Positions 1 through 7,538 of a stretch of 64,000 nucleotides of DNA are shown in pieces (position 1 is the stretch's first letter; each line of letters begins with the position of its first letter). The stretch lies in contig JAERTE010000143.1 in assembly GCA_016845145.1 (NCBI GenBank), positions 34,106-98,105 of the forward strand, given 5' to 3'. The stretch comes from Rhodospirillaceae bacterium. GTDB taxonomy: Bacteria > Pseudomonadota > Alphaproteobacteria > Rhodospirillales > Casp-alpha2. A program made the translations under genes and the position numbers. Below the pieces are notes generated by a model. The model made no database searches, was not told where the DNA came from, and worked only from the letters and a program-made list of their open reading frames with translations.

Positions 1-462
1 TTTATGGCGCGCCATTTGGGTCTTGAACTGCTGGCTCGCCTGGCCCACCAGAAGCTTCTCCGAAGCCACGAGATCCGGCGGGAATTCCGGCAACGGCACT
101 CCCTTGATCAATCCTTCAATGCGGGCCTCGTCGATACGCAACGATTTCAACCGGACACTCAGTTCTCCCACATCGGCACCGCTGGCGGTCGGCTCCAGCA
201 CGACCAACGTTTGACCCTTGGCCACGGATTCGCCTTCCCGCACACTGATCTCGCGGATAATGCCGCCCTCCAGGTGCTGCACGGTCTTGATTTGCGTGGA
301 TGGAATCACTTCGCCGGTGGCCATGCTGACAATATCGAGCGGGCTGACGGCGGCCCATGTCCCGAAGGCAACAACCGCTGCCGTGCAAAGCGCGAACGTC
401 AAGTGAGCGGATTTACCGACTCGCTCGGAAGGCGTGGTCACCGTGGTGGGGGCGGCGGTCAA
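1..462 (-). CDS. HlyD-family membrane fusion protein of a type I secretion system (C-terminus cut by window edge)
   Basis: Periplasmic adaptor that would link the inner-membrane ABC ATPase to an outer-membrane channel. 154 residues are visible. Seen: a short cytoplasmic N-terminus, one hydrophobic membrane segment at about residues 20-40, then the motif VQHLEGGI at 61-68 and a GE-V-KGQ stretch at 77-84. This is the hallmark start of the biotinyl-lipoyl-like hairpin domain of HlyD/PrtE-type adaptors. The coiled-coil and C-terminal beta domains would lie beyond base 1. No ATG fits. I chose TTG at 462-460 because it overlaps the TGA stop of the upstream ABC gene (TTGA) and is preceded by a GGTGGAGA ribosome-binding stretch, which indicates translational coupling. 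A GTG at 441-439 is a possible alternative. Family call is firm; the exact start is less so. Confidence 0.94.
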   Translation of the reverse strand, partial: MTAAPTTVTTPSERVGKSAHLTFALCTAAVVAFGTWAAVSPLDIVSMATGEVIPSTQIKTVQHLEGGIIREISVREGESVAKGQTLVVLEPTASGADVGELSVRLKSLRIDEARIEGLIKGVPLPEFPPDLVASEKLLVGQASQQFKTQMARHK

Positions 463-2327
463 TCTCCACCTCTCTTGCCGTTAATGACGGCATAGCGCTG
501 GGCAACATTGTCCACCGTCAGGGGCTCATCGGGATCAAGCGGTTCAATGTTCGTGCCATCATCGACTTCAGACTCTTGTTCCGGCAGCTCTTCTGTTGGT
601 GTCGCCGTCGGCGGCGCTTCGGCAAGGTCTTCCGGCTCAGGTGCCGTGCTTTGCGTTGGCGCTGGTGCTGGCGTATCAACGCCGCCGAAATGCAGTGTCG
701 GCGTGGGTTTTTCGTTGAGATCCAACACGCCGTGCTGGCCTTTCACGATGTTCGGATCGTGCGACATGATGATGATCGTCCGCCCGGCTTTGGCCAACGC
801 ACCGAGAATTTGGTGTACGGCCTTGGCGCCCTCCGCATCCAAGCTTTCCGTCGGTTCATCAATCAGCACCAGCATACCTTTGGTGGTCAGGCCTCGCGCC
901 AATGCGATCCGCCGGCGGATACCCTCGGACAGACGCCAACCGTTTTCCACGACCTGTGTGTCGAAACCCTCTGCGCTTTCGTCCAAAAAACGTCGGAGCC
1001 CGCACTGGTCAATAATCTGATTGAGTTCGTGCTCGTCGATCTCCGGGTTGTTGATTCGCAGATTTTCGCCAATGGTACCATTCAACAGCGCGGGCTCTTG
1101 CGGCAGATAAACCACCTGACGGCGCCACCATTCCGGCGCCACCTGTTTCAAATCCAGGCCATCGACCAACACCTGCCCCCGCGCCGGTTCCAAAAGCCCC
1201 ATCAAAAGCCGAGCGAATGTTGTCTTGCCGGTTCCATTGGCGCCACAGACAACCAATACCGAGCCCGGCGCCAAATTCAAATTTAGTGATTCAAAAATCG
1301 GCGTCGCCGCACCGGGGAAAGAAAATGCCAGATCCCGAAGCTCGATCGTGCCGGAATACTCACGTAACGCAGATCCGCTGGTGGCCTCTAGCGGTGCTTG
1401 CATTAACTTCTTGAACATCTCCAGTGATTGGCGGGCCTTGGCGAAACTAGCCCCCAATTGCGAAAATTTGCTGATCGGCTGCAAAGCGCGGGCCGCCATG
1501 ATGTTGGCGCCGATCATGATGCCCACGTCCAACTCGCCCAGGACCACCAAGACCGCACCGGTGGTAATCACCGCTACACCCATGAAGCCGTTGGCGCTTT
1601 GGGTGATGCTTTGCACCAAACCTTGGCGGCTGGTCATCTTCCGGCGCAGGCCTTGGATCTGGTAGACATGGTCACGCCAGGCATTGCGCAAGAAATCACC
1701 GGCGTTGAAGGACCTGATCGTGTCGCCTTCGCGGCTCGCCGTGCTGACAAGCGCGCTGCCAACCCCGGACACCTGCTGCACTTCGGCGGTCATTTTCTGC
1801 ATGGAAAGTCCACCGACGACGCCCGCTGCGAATACTGACACCAGAAATGCCAACACGACGTAGGCAATGGCCGGCTCCAGAAGATAGAGCGCGAAGACAA
1901 ACAACAAGGCGAAAGGCACGTCCAGAATTGTGGTGATGTTGTTGGCGTTATAGGCGGTCTCGATGGCCTGCGCTCCGTTGACCACTTCGCGCCGGGTTTC
2001 CGGCGGTATCTGCTCCACCGCGCCGGTTCTTGCCATCGTTAGCACAGTATAACCGTCGATAGCGGTTTTCTCGTCGGGCAATACACTGATGCCACGCGCG
2101 ATATGAAGCCGAGATTGACGGAACGCCAACTCCAGGCCCAAGGCGATCAAAACACCTGTCGTCAGAGTCACCAAGGTCGCATCGACACCGTTGGCGACGT
2201 AACGGTTGAGCACCTGCATGACGAACAAAGGTTGCGCCAACGCCAGTATATTGATGAACAGGGACGCAACGACCAACTCAATCGCCAGACCCGGCGTCGC
2301 CATAAAGCGTTTTAGAAGCTCGTTCAT
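459..2327 (-). CDS. Type I secretion system ABC transporter, fused permease/ATPase (622 aa)
   Basis: Inner-membrane half-transporter that would energise export of an RTX-type substrate through a HlyD/TolC-type conduit. Seen: an N-terminal transmembrane domain (roughly residues 10-300, with hydrophobic segments near 15-35, 50-70, 135-170 and 245-280), then a nucleotide-binding domain. The Walker A motif GANGTGKTT lies near 358-366, a divergent signature LSEGI near 466, Walker B LVLIDEPTES near 487, and the H-loop histidine in MSHDP near 522. There is no N-terminal C39 peptidase region, so it resembles the PrtD/HasD/LapB-type exporters of C-terminal-signal substrates. After about residue 547 there is a proline- and acid-rich tail of about 75 residues not needed by the core fold. 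The gene lies 30 bases after the TIGR03032-type gene and overlaps the HlyD-type gene by 4 bases, so the three probably form one operon. The presumed substrate is the giant RTX gene. Confidence 0.97.
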   Translation of the reverse strand: MNELLKRFMATPGLAIELVVASLFINILALAQPLFVMQVLNRYVANGVDATLVTLTTGVLIALGLELAFRQSRLHIARGISVLPDEKTAIDGYTVLTMARTGAVEQIPPETRREVVNGAQAIETAYNANNITTILDVPFALLFVFALYLLEPAIAYVVLAFLVSVFAAGVVGGLSMQKMTAEVQQVSGVGSALVSTASREGDTIRSFNAGDFLRNAWRDHVYQIQGLRRKMTSRQGLVQSITQSANGFMGVAVITTGAVLVVLGELDVGIMIGANIMAARALQPISKFSQLGASFAKARQSLEMFKKLMQAPLEATSGSALREYSGTIELRDLAFSFPGAATPIFESLNLNLAPGSVLVVCGANGTGKTTFARLLMGLLEPARGQVLVDGLDLKQVAPEWWRRQVVYLPQEPALLNGTIGENLRINNPEIDEHELNQIIDQCGLRRFLDESAEGFDTQVVENGWRLSEGIRRRIALARGLTTKGMLVLIDEPTESLDAEGAKAVHQILGALAKAGRTIIIMSHDPNIVKGQHGVLDLNEKPTPTLHFGGVDTPAPAPTQSTAPEPEDLAEAPPTATPTEELPEQESEVDDGTNIEPLDPDEPLTVDNVAQRYAVINGKRGGD

Positions 2328-2357
2328 TGCAGGTTCGTTCCGCCCATGCCCGCCTGA

Positions 2358-3764
2358 TCACAATTCGCCAAATGCGCCAACGTTCAAGGTACGCCGGATT
2401 TCATCAGATTTGAACCCAAATGCCATGGGGCGGCGCACGCCCGGCAAGAATACCACATCGTAGAGTTCTTGGACGGCGCCATCGATGCGCAACCAGTGCA
2501 CGACATCACCGCTTCTGAGATCGATGACATAAAGCGCACATTGCGCATCAGCCTTACGGTCGCTGAGCGCATCATCCAATTGAAGACCGGAAAATGTCCC
2601 GTCCTCACGAGGCTTTGACAACCCAACCAACGCAAAGTCGCCATGAAAACTCAAACCGCGCAAATAACCCGGACAAAACGCCACGGCCTCGAACGTGCCG
2701 GATTTCATATCCACATACCCAAACTCACCGGTACCCGAATTGAGCACCCACAGCTTGCCTTTATGCACTCTGGGCGAATGCGGCATGGAAAGGCCTGACG
2801 CGACAATCTCACCGCTGTCGACATCCATGACGATACCGCCATCCCGTCGTTTTTCGCGCCAACCATCCGGCACGTCGGAATCCGCGACCGCGCTCACGTA
2901 TCGCGGCTTGCCGTCAACCATGGCCATGCCGTTCAAATGGCACCGATCCTCGGCCGCCAGCTTTGAGACGAAAGGCGGTTTCCATAGCGGCACGAAACTC
3001 TCCGTTTCGCCAACCGTTGCCAGGCAACTGAACAGCGTATTGACGAAAACCGGCCGGCCCGTGGCATCGACAGCAATGTCGTGAATATCCAAATCACCAG
3101 TGGTGTGGCCGTTTATCGGCAGGTAAGCCCGGTCGTAGCCCTCGTGGCCTTGGCCTGGCACCAGAATATTCTCGAACCGCCAAAGCTGATAAAGCGAGCT
3201 CATGTAAAAGCCGGTGTCGGTAACCGCCATGCCCATGCAACGGTTGAATGTGCGCTCAAAGATCGAAAGCCGCCCATTGGGCTGCAAACCGATGAAAAAG
3301 ACTTTCCCCGATTGGTAGGTGGTGAAGGCCAGACTGGCATTGGCTTCGAACAGCCACGACACGAATTGCCGCGAAGACGACATCTCCAATTGGACATTCG
3401 GCGGTTGCGGTTGCGCCGCCGGCGCCTTGCGGGCGGGCGCCGAGGATTTGGCCGTCCTCTTTCCCCTGGCGGACGGTGCAGGTTTTTTTGAGGTTGGCGT
3501 TTTCGGAGCTGATTTCGGAGAGGCGGTTTTTTTCGGCGCGGGCCGCTTTGCCGGAGCCTTCTGTTGCGCCGGCTTCGTCGAGGTTTTTGGCGCAGCTTTC
3601 GTTGCCGTGGTTCTTTTAGCTGCTGGTTTCTTGGCCGCTGGCTTCGTGGCTGCAGGTTTTTTGGCAGCCGACGACTTCGGTTTTGCTCCCCCGGCTTTCT
3701 TTGCCGCAGGTTTTTTCACTGTCGATGATCTTGCCCCAGATGGTTTCGCTGGCTGCCTTGCCAT
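2358..3764 (-). CDS. TIGR03032-type protein with a lysine/alanine/proline-rich N-terminal tail (468 aa)
   Basis: Function unknown. Residues from about 105 to the end look like the TIGR03032 family of conserved hypothetical proteins. Recognisable stretches are a W-FE-N-SLAFTTYQ start, FNRCMGMA, DIHDIAV, LNGMA, the motif SMPHSPR, and RPMAFGFKSDE near the C-terminus. The pattern suggests a beta-propeller, but this is inference. Residues 1 to about 100 are a low-complexity, strongly basic tail of KKPAAKK-like units resembling histone H1-like or polymer-binding tails. I start at the ATG at 3764-3762, which has GGAGA 8-9 bases upstream. The frame can be extended 14 codons to a GTG at 3806 without a good ribosome-binding site. 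No signal peptide is visible. Its place directly before the ABC and HlyD-type genes suggests a role in production, export or anchoring of the secreted giant, but nothing in the sequence proves it. Confidence 0.84.
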   Translation of the reverse strand: MARQPAKPSGARSSTVKKPAAKKAGGAKPKSSAAKKPAATKPAAKKPAAKRTTATKAAPKTSTKPAQQKAPAKRPAPKKTASPKSAPKTPTSKKPAPSARGKRTAKSSAPARKAPAAQPQPPNVQLEMSSSRQFVSWLFEANASLAFTTYQSGKVFFIGLQPNGRLSIFERTFNRCMGMAVTDTGFYMSSLYQLWRFENILVPGQGHEGYDRAYLPINGHTTGDLDIHDIAVDATGRPVFVNTLFSCLATVGETESFVPLWKPPFVSKLAAEDRCHLNGMAMVDGKPRYVSAVADSDVPDGWREKRRDGGIVMDVDSGEIVASGLSMPHSPRVHKGKLWVLNSGTGEFGYVDMKSGTFEAVAFCPGYLRGLSFHGDFALVGLSKPREDGTFSGLQLDDALSDRKADAQCALYVIDLRSGDVVHWLRIDGAVQELYDVVFLPGVRRPMAFGFKSDEIRRTLNVGAFGEL

Positions 3765-4010
3765 TACTTGATCTCCATTTCCCGTCGTCGCAAGGACGTT
3801 ATGCACTTAACGGCTGTGGGATGATTTAGCATTCGAAATTCTGGATCTAAGATATTGCATTTTAAGAGGTTTTAACAACGTCATCTACCAATACAGCGGC
3901 ACTTAACTCGGCGGAGGCGCTGAGGTTTGGTTTTGGGTTCGTTTTGTCATTTTATTAAAAAGCACTATATGAGGGTATTACTATTATCTATTCTTATTGA
4001 AATAATGTTA

Positions 4011-4040
4011 TTATTAACCGTTAATAACCGTTAATCATCC
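4011..4040. repeat. Three imperfect 10-base direct repeats (TTAATAACCG type)
   Basis: Units TTATTAACCG, TTAATAACCG and TTAATCATCC follow each other without gaps. Three TTAA tetramers result, two of them separated by 6 bases. The spacing is close to, but not, the TTAA-N7-TTAA of alphaproteobacterial CtrA sites. It could be a regulatory site or simply AT-rich sequence. Confidence 0.55.
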
Positions 4041-4090
4041 TGCACAGGGCCTCGTGTGGGTCTCAATCTGAATGACAGCCAATGGGGCGG

Positions 4091-4102
4091 CAGTGATCAC
4101 TG
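4091..4102. repeat. Perfect 12-base palindrome CAGTGATCACTG
   Basis: The palindrome is exact and lies 55 bases after the stop of the minus-strand gene at 4157. A wider inverted pair TGACAG (from about 4074) and CTGTCA (from about 4100) surrounds it. It could be an operator or the stem of a transcript end. No T-run follows on the minus strand, so I do not call it a terminator. Confidence 0.4.
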
Positions 4103-4156
4103 TCACATGCGGGCGACTTCGAGCGGTATGCCCATTGAGTAATTGCGGCAACAATC

Positions 4157-4756
4157 TTATTCGGCGGGATCGGATTGTAGAGCGGTGTCGATCAGCGCTC
4201 GCAGGGCCTTGTCTCGTTGATTGGCTGCGCGCCGCTCAAAGCGAATGAGTTTGAGGAGTTTGCTGACGGCCATGCAGATGATTTCGGCCTCCCGCTCGGC
4301 GTCGTCGAGAAACGGCTCGGAGAAGAGGTGGGGCGCGATGGACATGAGGCCGAGGATACCTTCTCTGATGTTATCTTCGAGCTTGTTCATTTCATTTGGA
4401 TCATTGAGGTCGTGGTATTTTCCGCGTTTAACGATGTGTGTATGGCTGGCGACCTCGTGCCATATGAGATGCTTGGCTTCCCGAACCCTTTCAAGCATGA
4501 CCTGAGCTTCTGCCGCCTGTCTGGCAATGGATGTCGTCGTTTCCGTTCGGGGTGAGCCTTCAAGGATCAAATCGGTAATTTCCGAAATTCGGGCCGACGT
4601 TTCTGGGTCGTAAGTCAGTTGGGCCGACAGGCCATGTGTGATCGCGTTAAGGGCAGCCATAGACTTGCCTGCCCTCGAACGCGGGCCGGTACTCTTTGCA
4701 GCATTCCGCTGGTTTGAGGCAACTTTGGTTGGGCTCGTCACAATTGTGATCCTCAT
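4157..4756 (-). CDS. Hypothetical protein with STGPR-x-x-x-GK N-terminal motif (199 aa)
   Basis: Not assigned a function. The N-terminal stretch NQRNAAKSTGPRS followed by AGK, LNAITHGL is a pattern I recognise from many short uncharacterised proteins of bacteria and phages, in which asparagine/serine/glycine-rich residues precede a helical body. The rest (about 50-199) is predicted helical and charged, with no catalytic motif or membrane segment. It follows the gene at 4772 by 15 bases on the same strand, so the two are probably co-transcribed. The ATG at 4756 lacks a good ribosome-binding site. The GTG at 4741 (residue 6) has GAGG nine bases upstream and may be the true start. Confidence 0.74.
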   Translation of the reverse strand: MRITIVTSPTKVASNQRNAAKSTGPRSRAGKSMAALNAITHGLSAQLTYDPETSARISEITDLILEGSPRTETTTSIARQAAEAQVMLERVREAKHLIWHEVASHTHIVKRGKYHDLNDPNEMNKLEDNIREGILGLMSIAPHLFSEPFLDDAEREAEIICMAVSKLLKLIRFERRAANQRDKALRALIDTALQSDPAE

Positions 4757-4771
4757 TCGTCATGCCAGGGT

Positions 4772-5395
4772 TCACTCAGCAGTGTTCAACTCCTCGAAGT
4801 CGGCGTCTGATATTCTGTCGCGGCGTCTTTCTAGTCCGTCGCGATGACGTTCGATGTTCTTGAGGGCCTTGTCGCGGCGTGTTTCGGCAGCAGACATCAA
4901 TTTGTCGATCTGTTGGATTTCGTCGAGTTTCAACGCCATCGCTCGGGCCATGATGGCATCCATATCGATCCCATGCTGACCCAATTCCTGTTCGATCACT
5001 GGCGCGAAATCGTCATTACCGGCGGACCACCCCAAAGAAAGGAATTTGCATTTGTCGGAACGGTCTGCGGGCCTCCCATCGAGCTCAAGATATTCGAGCA
5101 GTAGTTCCTCTACCGCCTGTCTCCGGCCGGATTGGATCAAGGCCGTTTTCGTACGCTCGTAGCGCCACATCTCCCAAGCCGCAATGAGAGCGTCACGAAA
5201 CCATACCTCCTCCATAAAACCGTTCGGGCGAAGTGCATGGCGCAATGCTTCCTCATATGCCGCGAATTCCGCCGGGCCCTCGCCATCGACCAGCCGGATT
5301 GGGCGTAGGCAGGCGCTAGCGTTCTCCGCAGTCGGACAAGATCGAGGCGCGACTGCGCCGTTTTGTTTAGGGGATTTTTGGATGTTTTTAGACAT
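4772..5395 (-). CDS. Hypothetical protein, helical and charged (207 aa)
   Basis: No family recognised. Residues 1-40 are probably disordered. Residues 40-110 contain a tryptophan/tyrosine-rich helical segment (EEVWFRDALIAAWEMWRYER), and residues 150-205 form a strongly charged, probable coiled coil rich in K, R, E and D. It has no signal peptide and no catalytic motif. The start is well supported: GGAGG lies six bases before the ATG. A good promoter lies upstream on the minus strand at 5475-5502, overlapped by a copy of the ATTGGT element found in the repressor control region. With the following gene at 4157-4756 it forms a two-gene unit in the phage-like island. Confidence 0.75.
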   Translation of the reverse strand: MSKNIQKSPKQNGAVAPRSCPTAENASACLRPIRLVDGEGPAEFAAYEEALRHALRPNGFMEEVWFRDALIAAWEMWRYERTKTALIQSGRRQAVEELLLEYLELDGRPADRSDKCKFLSLGWSAGNDDFAPVIEQELGQHGIDMDAIMARAMALKLDEIQQIDKLMSAAETRRDKALKNIERHRDGLERRRDRISDADFEELNTAE

Positions 5396-5474
5396 AAGAG
5401 ACCTCCGTGCAAATGGTTACACAATTGGTCTCCTCAGTATGCTCGGTACGACTAAATCCGCATACCGTATCTAG

Positions 5475-5502
5475 CTTATAGCAAAATAATTGGTGGTTTC
5501 AA
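5475..5502 (-). promoter_or_regulatory. Probable sigma-70 promoter for the 4772-5395 gene, with ATTGGT element
   Basis: Read on the minus strand: TTGAAA (5502-5497), 16-base spacer, TATAAG (5480-5475). Each hexamer has 5 of 6 consensus bases. An ATTGGT element (5489-5494 on the plus strand) lies in the spacer and another lies downstream at 5424-5429. The same element forms the inverted repeat in front of the Gp157-type gene, so the XRE protein encoded between the two regions may regulate both. Confidence 0.5.
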
Positions 5503-5533
5503 TTGCTCTATAAGATGAGGGCCGGTCTCGGCG

Positions 5534-5770
5534 TCAGCCTCCGTCCCTTTCCTTGAACCTGACACCCACCCCACCGCCATTTTCTGGGATGAACTCGATG
5601 CCAGCATCTTCGAGGGTTTGTTGGATTTTTCGCAGTGTCGAGGCACGAGCATCGGCGCCGTTTTCAATACGGCCAATTGTATTGACCGCGATCCCCGTTC
5701 GCTGCGCCAAATCCTGAATACTCAAACCCAGAGCAACTCGGGCCATTTTTATTTGAACCGGCTCTAACAC
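5534..5770 (-). CDS. XRE/Cro-CI-type helix-turn-helix regulator (78 aa)
   Basis: Small DNA-binding protein that probably represses from the adjoining divergent control region. Nearly the whole length is one HTH_3-type domain (about residues 8-62), with the pattern ARVALGLSIQDLAQ, then RTGIAVNTIGRIENG as the recognition-helix region, then STLRKIQQTLE. The last 15 residues (IEFIPENGGGVGVRF) match the usual short beta tail of such single-domain alphaproteobacterial regulators. The frame starts at GTG 5770. An internal ATG at residue 9 would still leave most of the HTH, and neither start has a strong ribosome-binding site. It is transcribed away from the Gp157/Rad52-type pair, as a phage repressor would be from its early operon. 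Confidence 0.88.
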   Translation of the reverse strand: MLEPVQIKMARVALGLSIQDLAQRTGIAVNTIGRIENGADARASTLRKIQQTLEDAGIEFIPENGGGVGVRFKERDGG

Positions 5771-5795
5771 AACTGGACTTCAGGAACAATTTGGA

Positions 5796-5824
5796 TTGAC
5801 AAGCACATATAAATTGGTTATTTT
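5796..5824 (+). promoter_or_regulatory. Probable early promoter of the Gp157/Rad52-type pair
   Basis: TTGACA (5796-5801, full consensus) is followed by a 17-base spacer and TATTTT (5819-5824, 4 of 6). It lies about 70 bases before the Gp157-type ATG. The downstream half overlaps the inverted repeat at 5808-5836, so a protein bound there would block the -10 region. Confidence 0.52.
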
Positions 5825-5836
5825 CACCAATATATA
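5808..5836. promoter_or_regulatory. Inverted repeat, probable operator of the XRE regulator
   Basis: The arms are TATAAATTGGT (5808-5818) and ACCAATATATA (5826-5836), separated by 7 bases, and match at 10 of 11 positions. The core is ATTGGT-N7-ACCAAT. Single ATTGGT elements recur nearby at 5855-5860, 5489-5494 and 5424-5429. The symmetry suits a dimeric HTH repressor. Binding by the neighbouring XRE protein is inference. Confidence 0.5.
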
Positions 5837-5895
5837 AGATTATTTATCCTATTTATTGGTTTTTTTATCCTCTTGTGAACTAAAGGAGTCCTCCG

Positions 5896-6399
5896 ATGAC
5901 TGACCCATTGCTGTTAGAACTTCAACTCCACGAATACCTACGAGAGCGACTGCTTGTGGATTTCCCCGAAGAAGATGAAGAAACCTTGGCCGATACTCTC
6001 GAGGGCATGACCGACCTCCATGACAAGTTAGCCGTGATCATCCGCTCTCAGCAAGAGGATCGTGTTATTTCCGTTGCTTTGAAGGAGAGGATACAGGAAA
6101 TGCAGGGGCGGTTAAGCAGAATTCAGGGTCGGGTGGAGAAAAAGCGCGATCTCGTGGTCTCGGTGATGGATCGAGCAGGAATAAGGAAAATCTCTGAAGC
6201 CGATTTCACGGCATCCTTGAGAGCGACGCCGCGGCCTTTGGTAATCTCTGACGAAGAGGCGGTTCCAGAAAATTATTGGAAGACGCCACCGCCGAAGCTC
6301 GACAAGAAGCTTCTGATGGAGAGCCTAGCGGGAGATCGGGAAATCCCCGGTGCCTGCCTTGGTAATGGCGGCGTCACGGTATCGGTGAGGGTTCGGTGA
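5896..6399 (+). CDS. Siphovirus Gp157-type protein (167 aa)
   Basis: A family of phage-encoded proteins found in recombination/replication modules; some members were described in connection with phage resistance. Seen: a helical, acidic N-terminal half (about 1-95) with probable coiled coil, then the recognisable C-terminal part with AGIRKI-EADFTASLRATPR (about 94-113), an I-DEEAVPENYWK segment and P-P-KLDKKLL, ending in a short beta stretch. This layout is that of Gp157 proteins, and the length is typical. AAGGAG lies 7 bases before the ATG. The stop TGA overlaps the ATG of the Rad52-type gene (TGATG), so the two are translationally coupled and probably act in the same DNA-repair or recombination step. 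Confidence 0.84.
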   Translation: MTDPLLLELQLHEYLRERLLVDFPEEDEETLADTLEGMTDLHDKLAVIIRSQQEDRVISVALKERIQEMQGRLSRIQGRVEKKRDLVVSVMDRAGIRKISEADFTASLRATPRPLVISDEEAVPENYWKTPPPKLDKKLLMESLAGDREIPGACLGNGGVTVSVRVR

Positions 6400-7436
6400 T
6401 GGGCTTCACGGATGAGCAGGTCAAGAAACTCTCGGCTAAACTCAATGGCAAGCATGTCCGCACCCGCATCCAGGATGGCTTTGAGCTTTCCTATATCGAG
6501 GGCTGGCATGTCATTGCAGAGGCCAACCGGGTGTTCGGCTTTGATGGCTGGGACCGTCAGACGATCAAGCTCGACCGCATATGGGAGCGCAACAATACCA
6601 ACCAGTCCCAATGCGGCTATATGGCTCAGGTCCGCATCAAGGTTCGAGCCGGTGATCATGTTATCTGCCGAGAGGCAAGTGGTTCGGCCATTGGCAAAGG
6701 GGCAGACCCAGCCAGCGCTCATGAGCAGGCCCTGAAAGGGGCTGAGACAGATGCCACCAAACGTGCGCTGACCACATTCGGCAACATCTTTGGCCTCGCC
6801 CTTTACGACAAAGAGAAGCGCGGCGTGAGGGCCACACAACAAAAGAAGATGGTGCGTTGGTCCATCATCGGTGCGCCGAGAGGCATCGAGCCCAACTTCA
6901 ATGATCCCGTGGCATACTGCACTGCCGTCAGGCAAACATTGGAGGACCTAACCGCCCGAAGGGAGGTCACGGCCTTTTGGAACCGAAATTGGCAAACCAT
7001 TGCCGAGCTCAGGGAGACCCTCCCCGAACTGAAAACAGAAAGTGGGAAGCATTTTGCTGATGTTCTCGAGGCCTTGTATTGCGCCCGACGCCAGGAGTTG
7101 GCGACCCGGACCGTGACGCATGAGCGAACCATAGAAAAGGGCCCTTGTCGTATCAGGGACAGGGAACACCTTAAGTACGTCGCCGCTCAGCCTTGCTTGA
7201 TCTGTGGCCGCCGCCCGACACAGGCGCATCATCTTCGACATGCTCAGCCGCGAGCACTCGGCCAAAAGGTCAGTGATCATTGGACCGTCCCGCTTTGCGC
7301 CATACATCACCGCGATCTGCACGACCATGGCAATGAACCTGCTTGGTGGAAGAATAAAGACGTCAAGCCGAAGGAAGTCGCTGAAAAGCTATGGCAGTCA
7401 AGTCAATCCCTTGAAACAGCCGTGGCAAAAGCCTGA
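6399..7436 (+). CDS. Rad52/Rad22-type single-strand annealing protein fused to an HNH-like zinc domain (345 aa)
   Basis: Likely a phage-type recombinase. The N-terminal domain (about 10-150) carries the Rad52 pattern: YIEGWHVIAEAN, FGFDGW, then after a variable strand AHEQALKGAETDATKRAL and FGNIFGLALYDK. This family anneals complementary single strands as oligomeric rings. A helical linker (about 165-255) leads to a C-terminal domain with CLIC (about 266-269), the AHHLRHAQPRALG segment, a VPLC-x-x-HH (about 300-304) and a final LHDHGNEPAWW. This is the cysteine/histidine arrangement of HNH-type nucleases related to the DUF968/Ref group. I start at the ATG at 6399, one codon after an in-frame GTG, because it overlaps the preceding stop. 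Nuclease activity is inferred from the motif only. Confidence 0.89.
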   Translation: MGFTDEQVKKLSAKLNGKHVRTRIQDGFELSYIEGWHVIAEANRVFGFDGWDRQTIKLDRIWERNNTNQSQCGYMAQVRIKVRAGDHVICREASGSAIGKGADPASAHEQALKGAETDATKRALTTFGNIFGLALYDKEKRGVRATQQKKMVRWSIIGAPRGIEPNFNDPVAYCTAVRQTLEDLTARREVTAFWNRNWQTIAELRETLPELKTESGKHFADVLEALYCARRQELATRTVTHERTIEKGPCRIRDREHLKYVAAQPCLICGRRPTQAHHLRHAQPRALGQKVSDHWTVPLCAIHHRDLHDHGNEPAWWKNKDVKPKEVAEKLWQSSQSLETAVAKA

Positions 7437-7538
7437 TAAATAAATGGCAGGAGCTGACGAGCCTTAGAGCCTCCATCTCCGGCCACGGCGTGCCTACGAG
7501 TGATGACTCTTATTTAAAATCATGTGGGAAAATACGAA

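Larger units (their letters stand above)
3765..4156. other. AT-rich spacer between the secretion operon and the phage-like island
   Basis: No convincing gene. The region is markedly richer in A+T than its surroundings, especially 3930-4040. It should hold the promoter of the minus-strand TIGR03032/ABC/HlyD operon. The best candidate I can see on the minus strand is TTGTTA (3873-3878) and AATATC (3851-3856) with a 16-base spacer, which is a weak match. It also contains a short direct repeat (4011-4040) and a 12-base palindrome (4091-4102), listed separately. It marks the left edge of the island, but no integrase or duplicated attachment sequence is visible. Confidence 0.6.

Noticed and set aside
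357..1286. Plus-strand frame of 309 codons over the ABC transporter gene
   Set aside because: It is antisense to a gene with all ABC motifs and itself has no domain or ribosome-binding site.
3804..3806. GTG start 14 codons upstream of the ATG chosen for the TIGR03032-type gene
   Set aside because: No ribosome-binding site precedes it, while the internal ATG at 3764 has a clear GGAGA at normal distance.
4011..4040. CtrA-binding site
   Set aside because: The TTAA tetramers are 6 or 13 bases apart rather than 7, so the consensus is not met.
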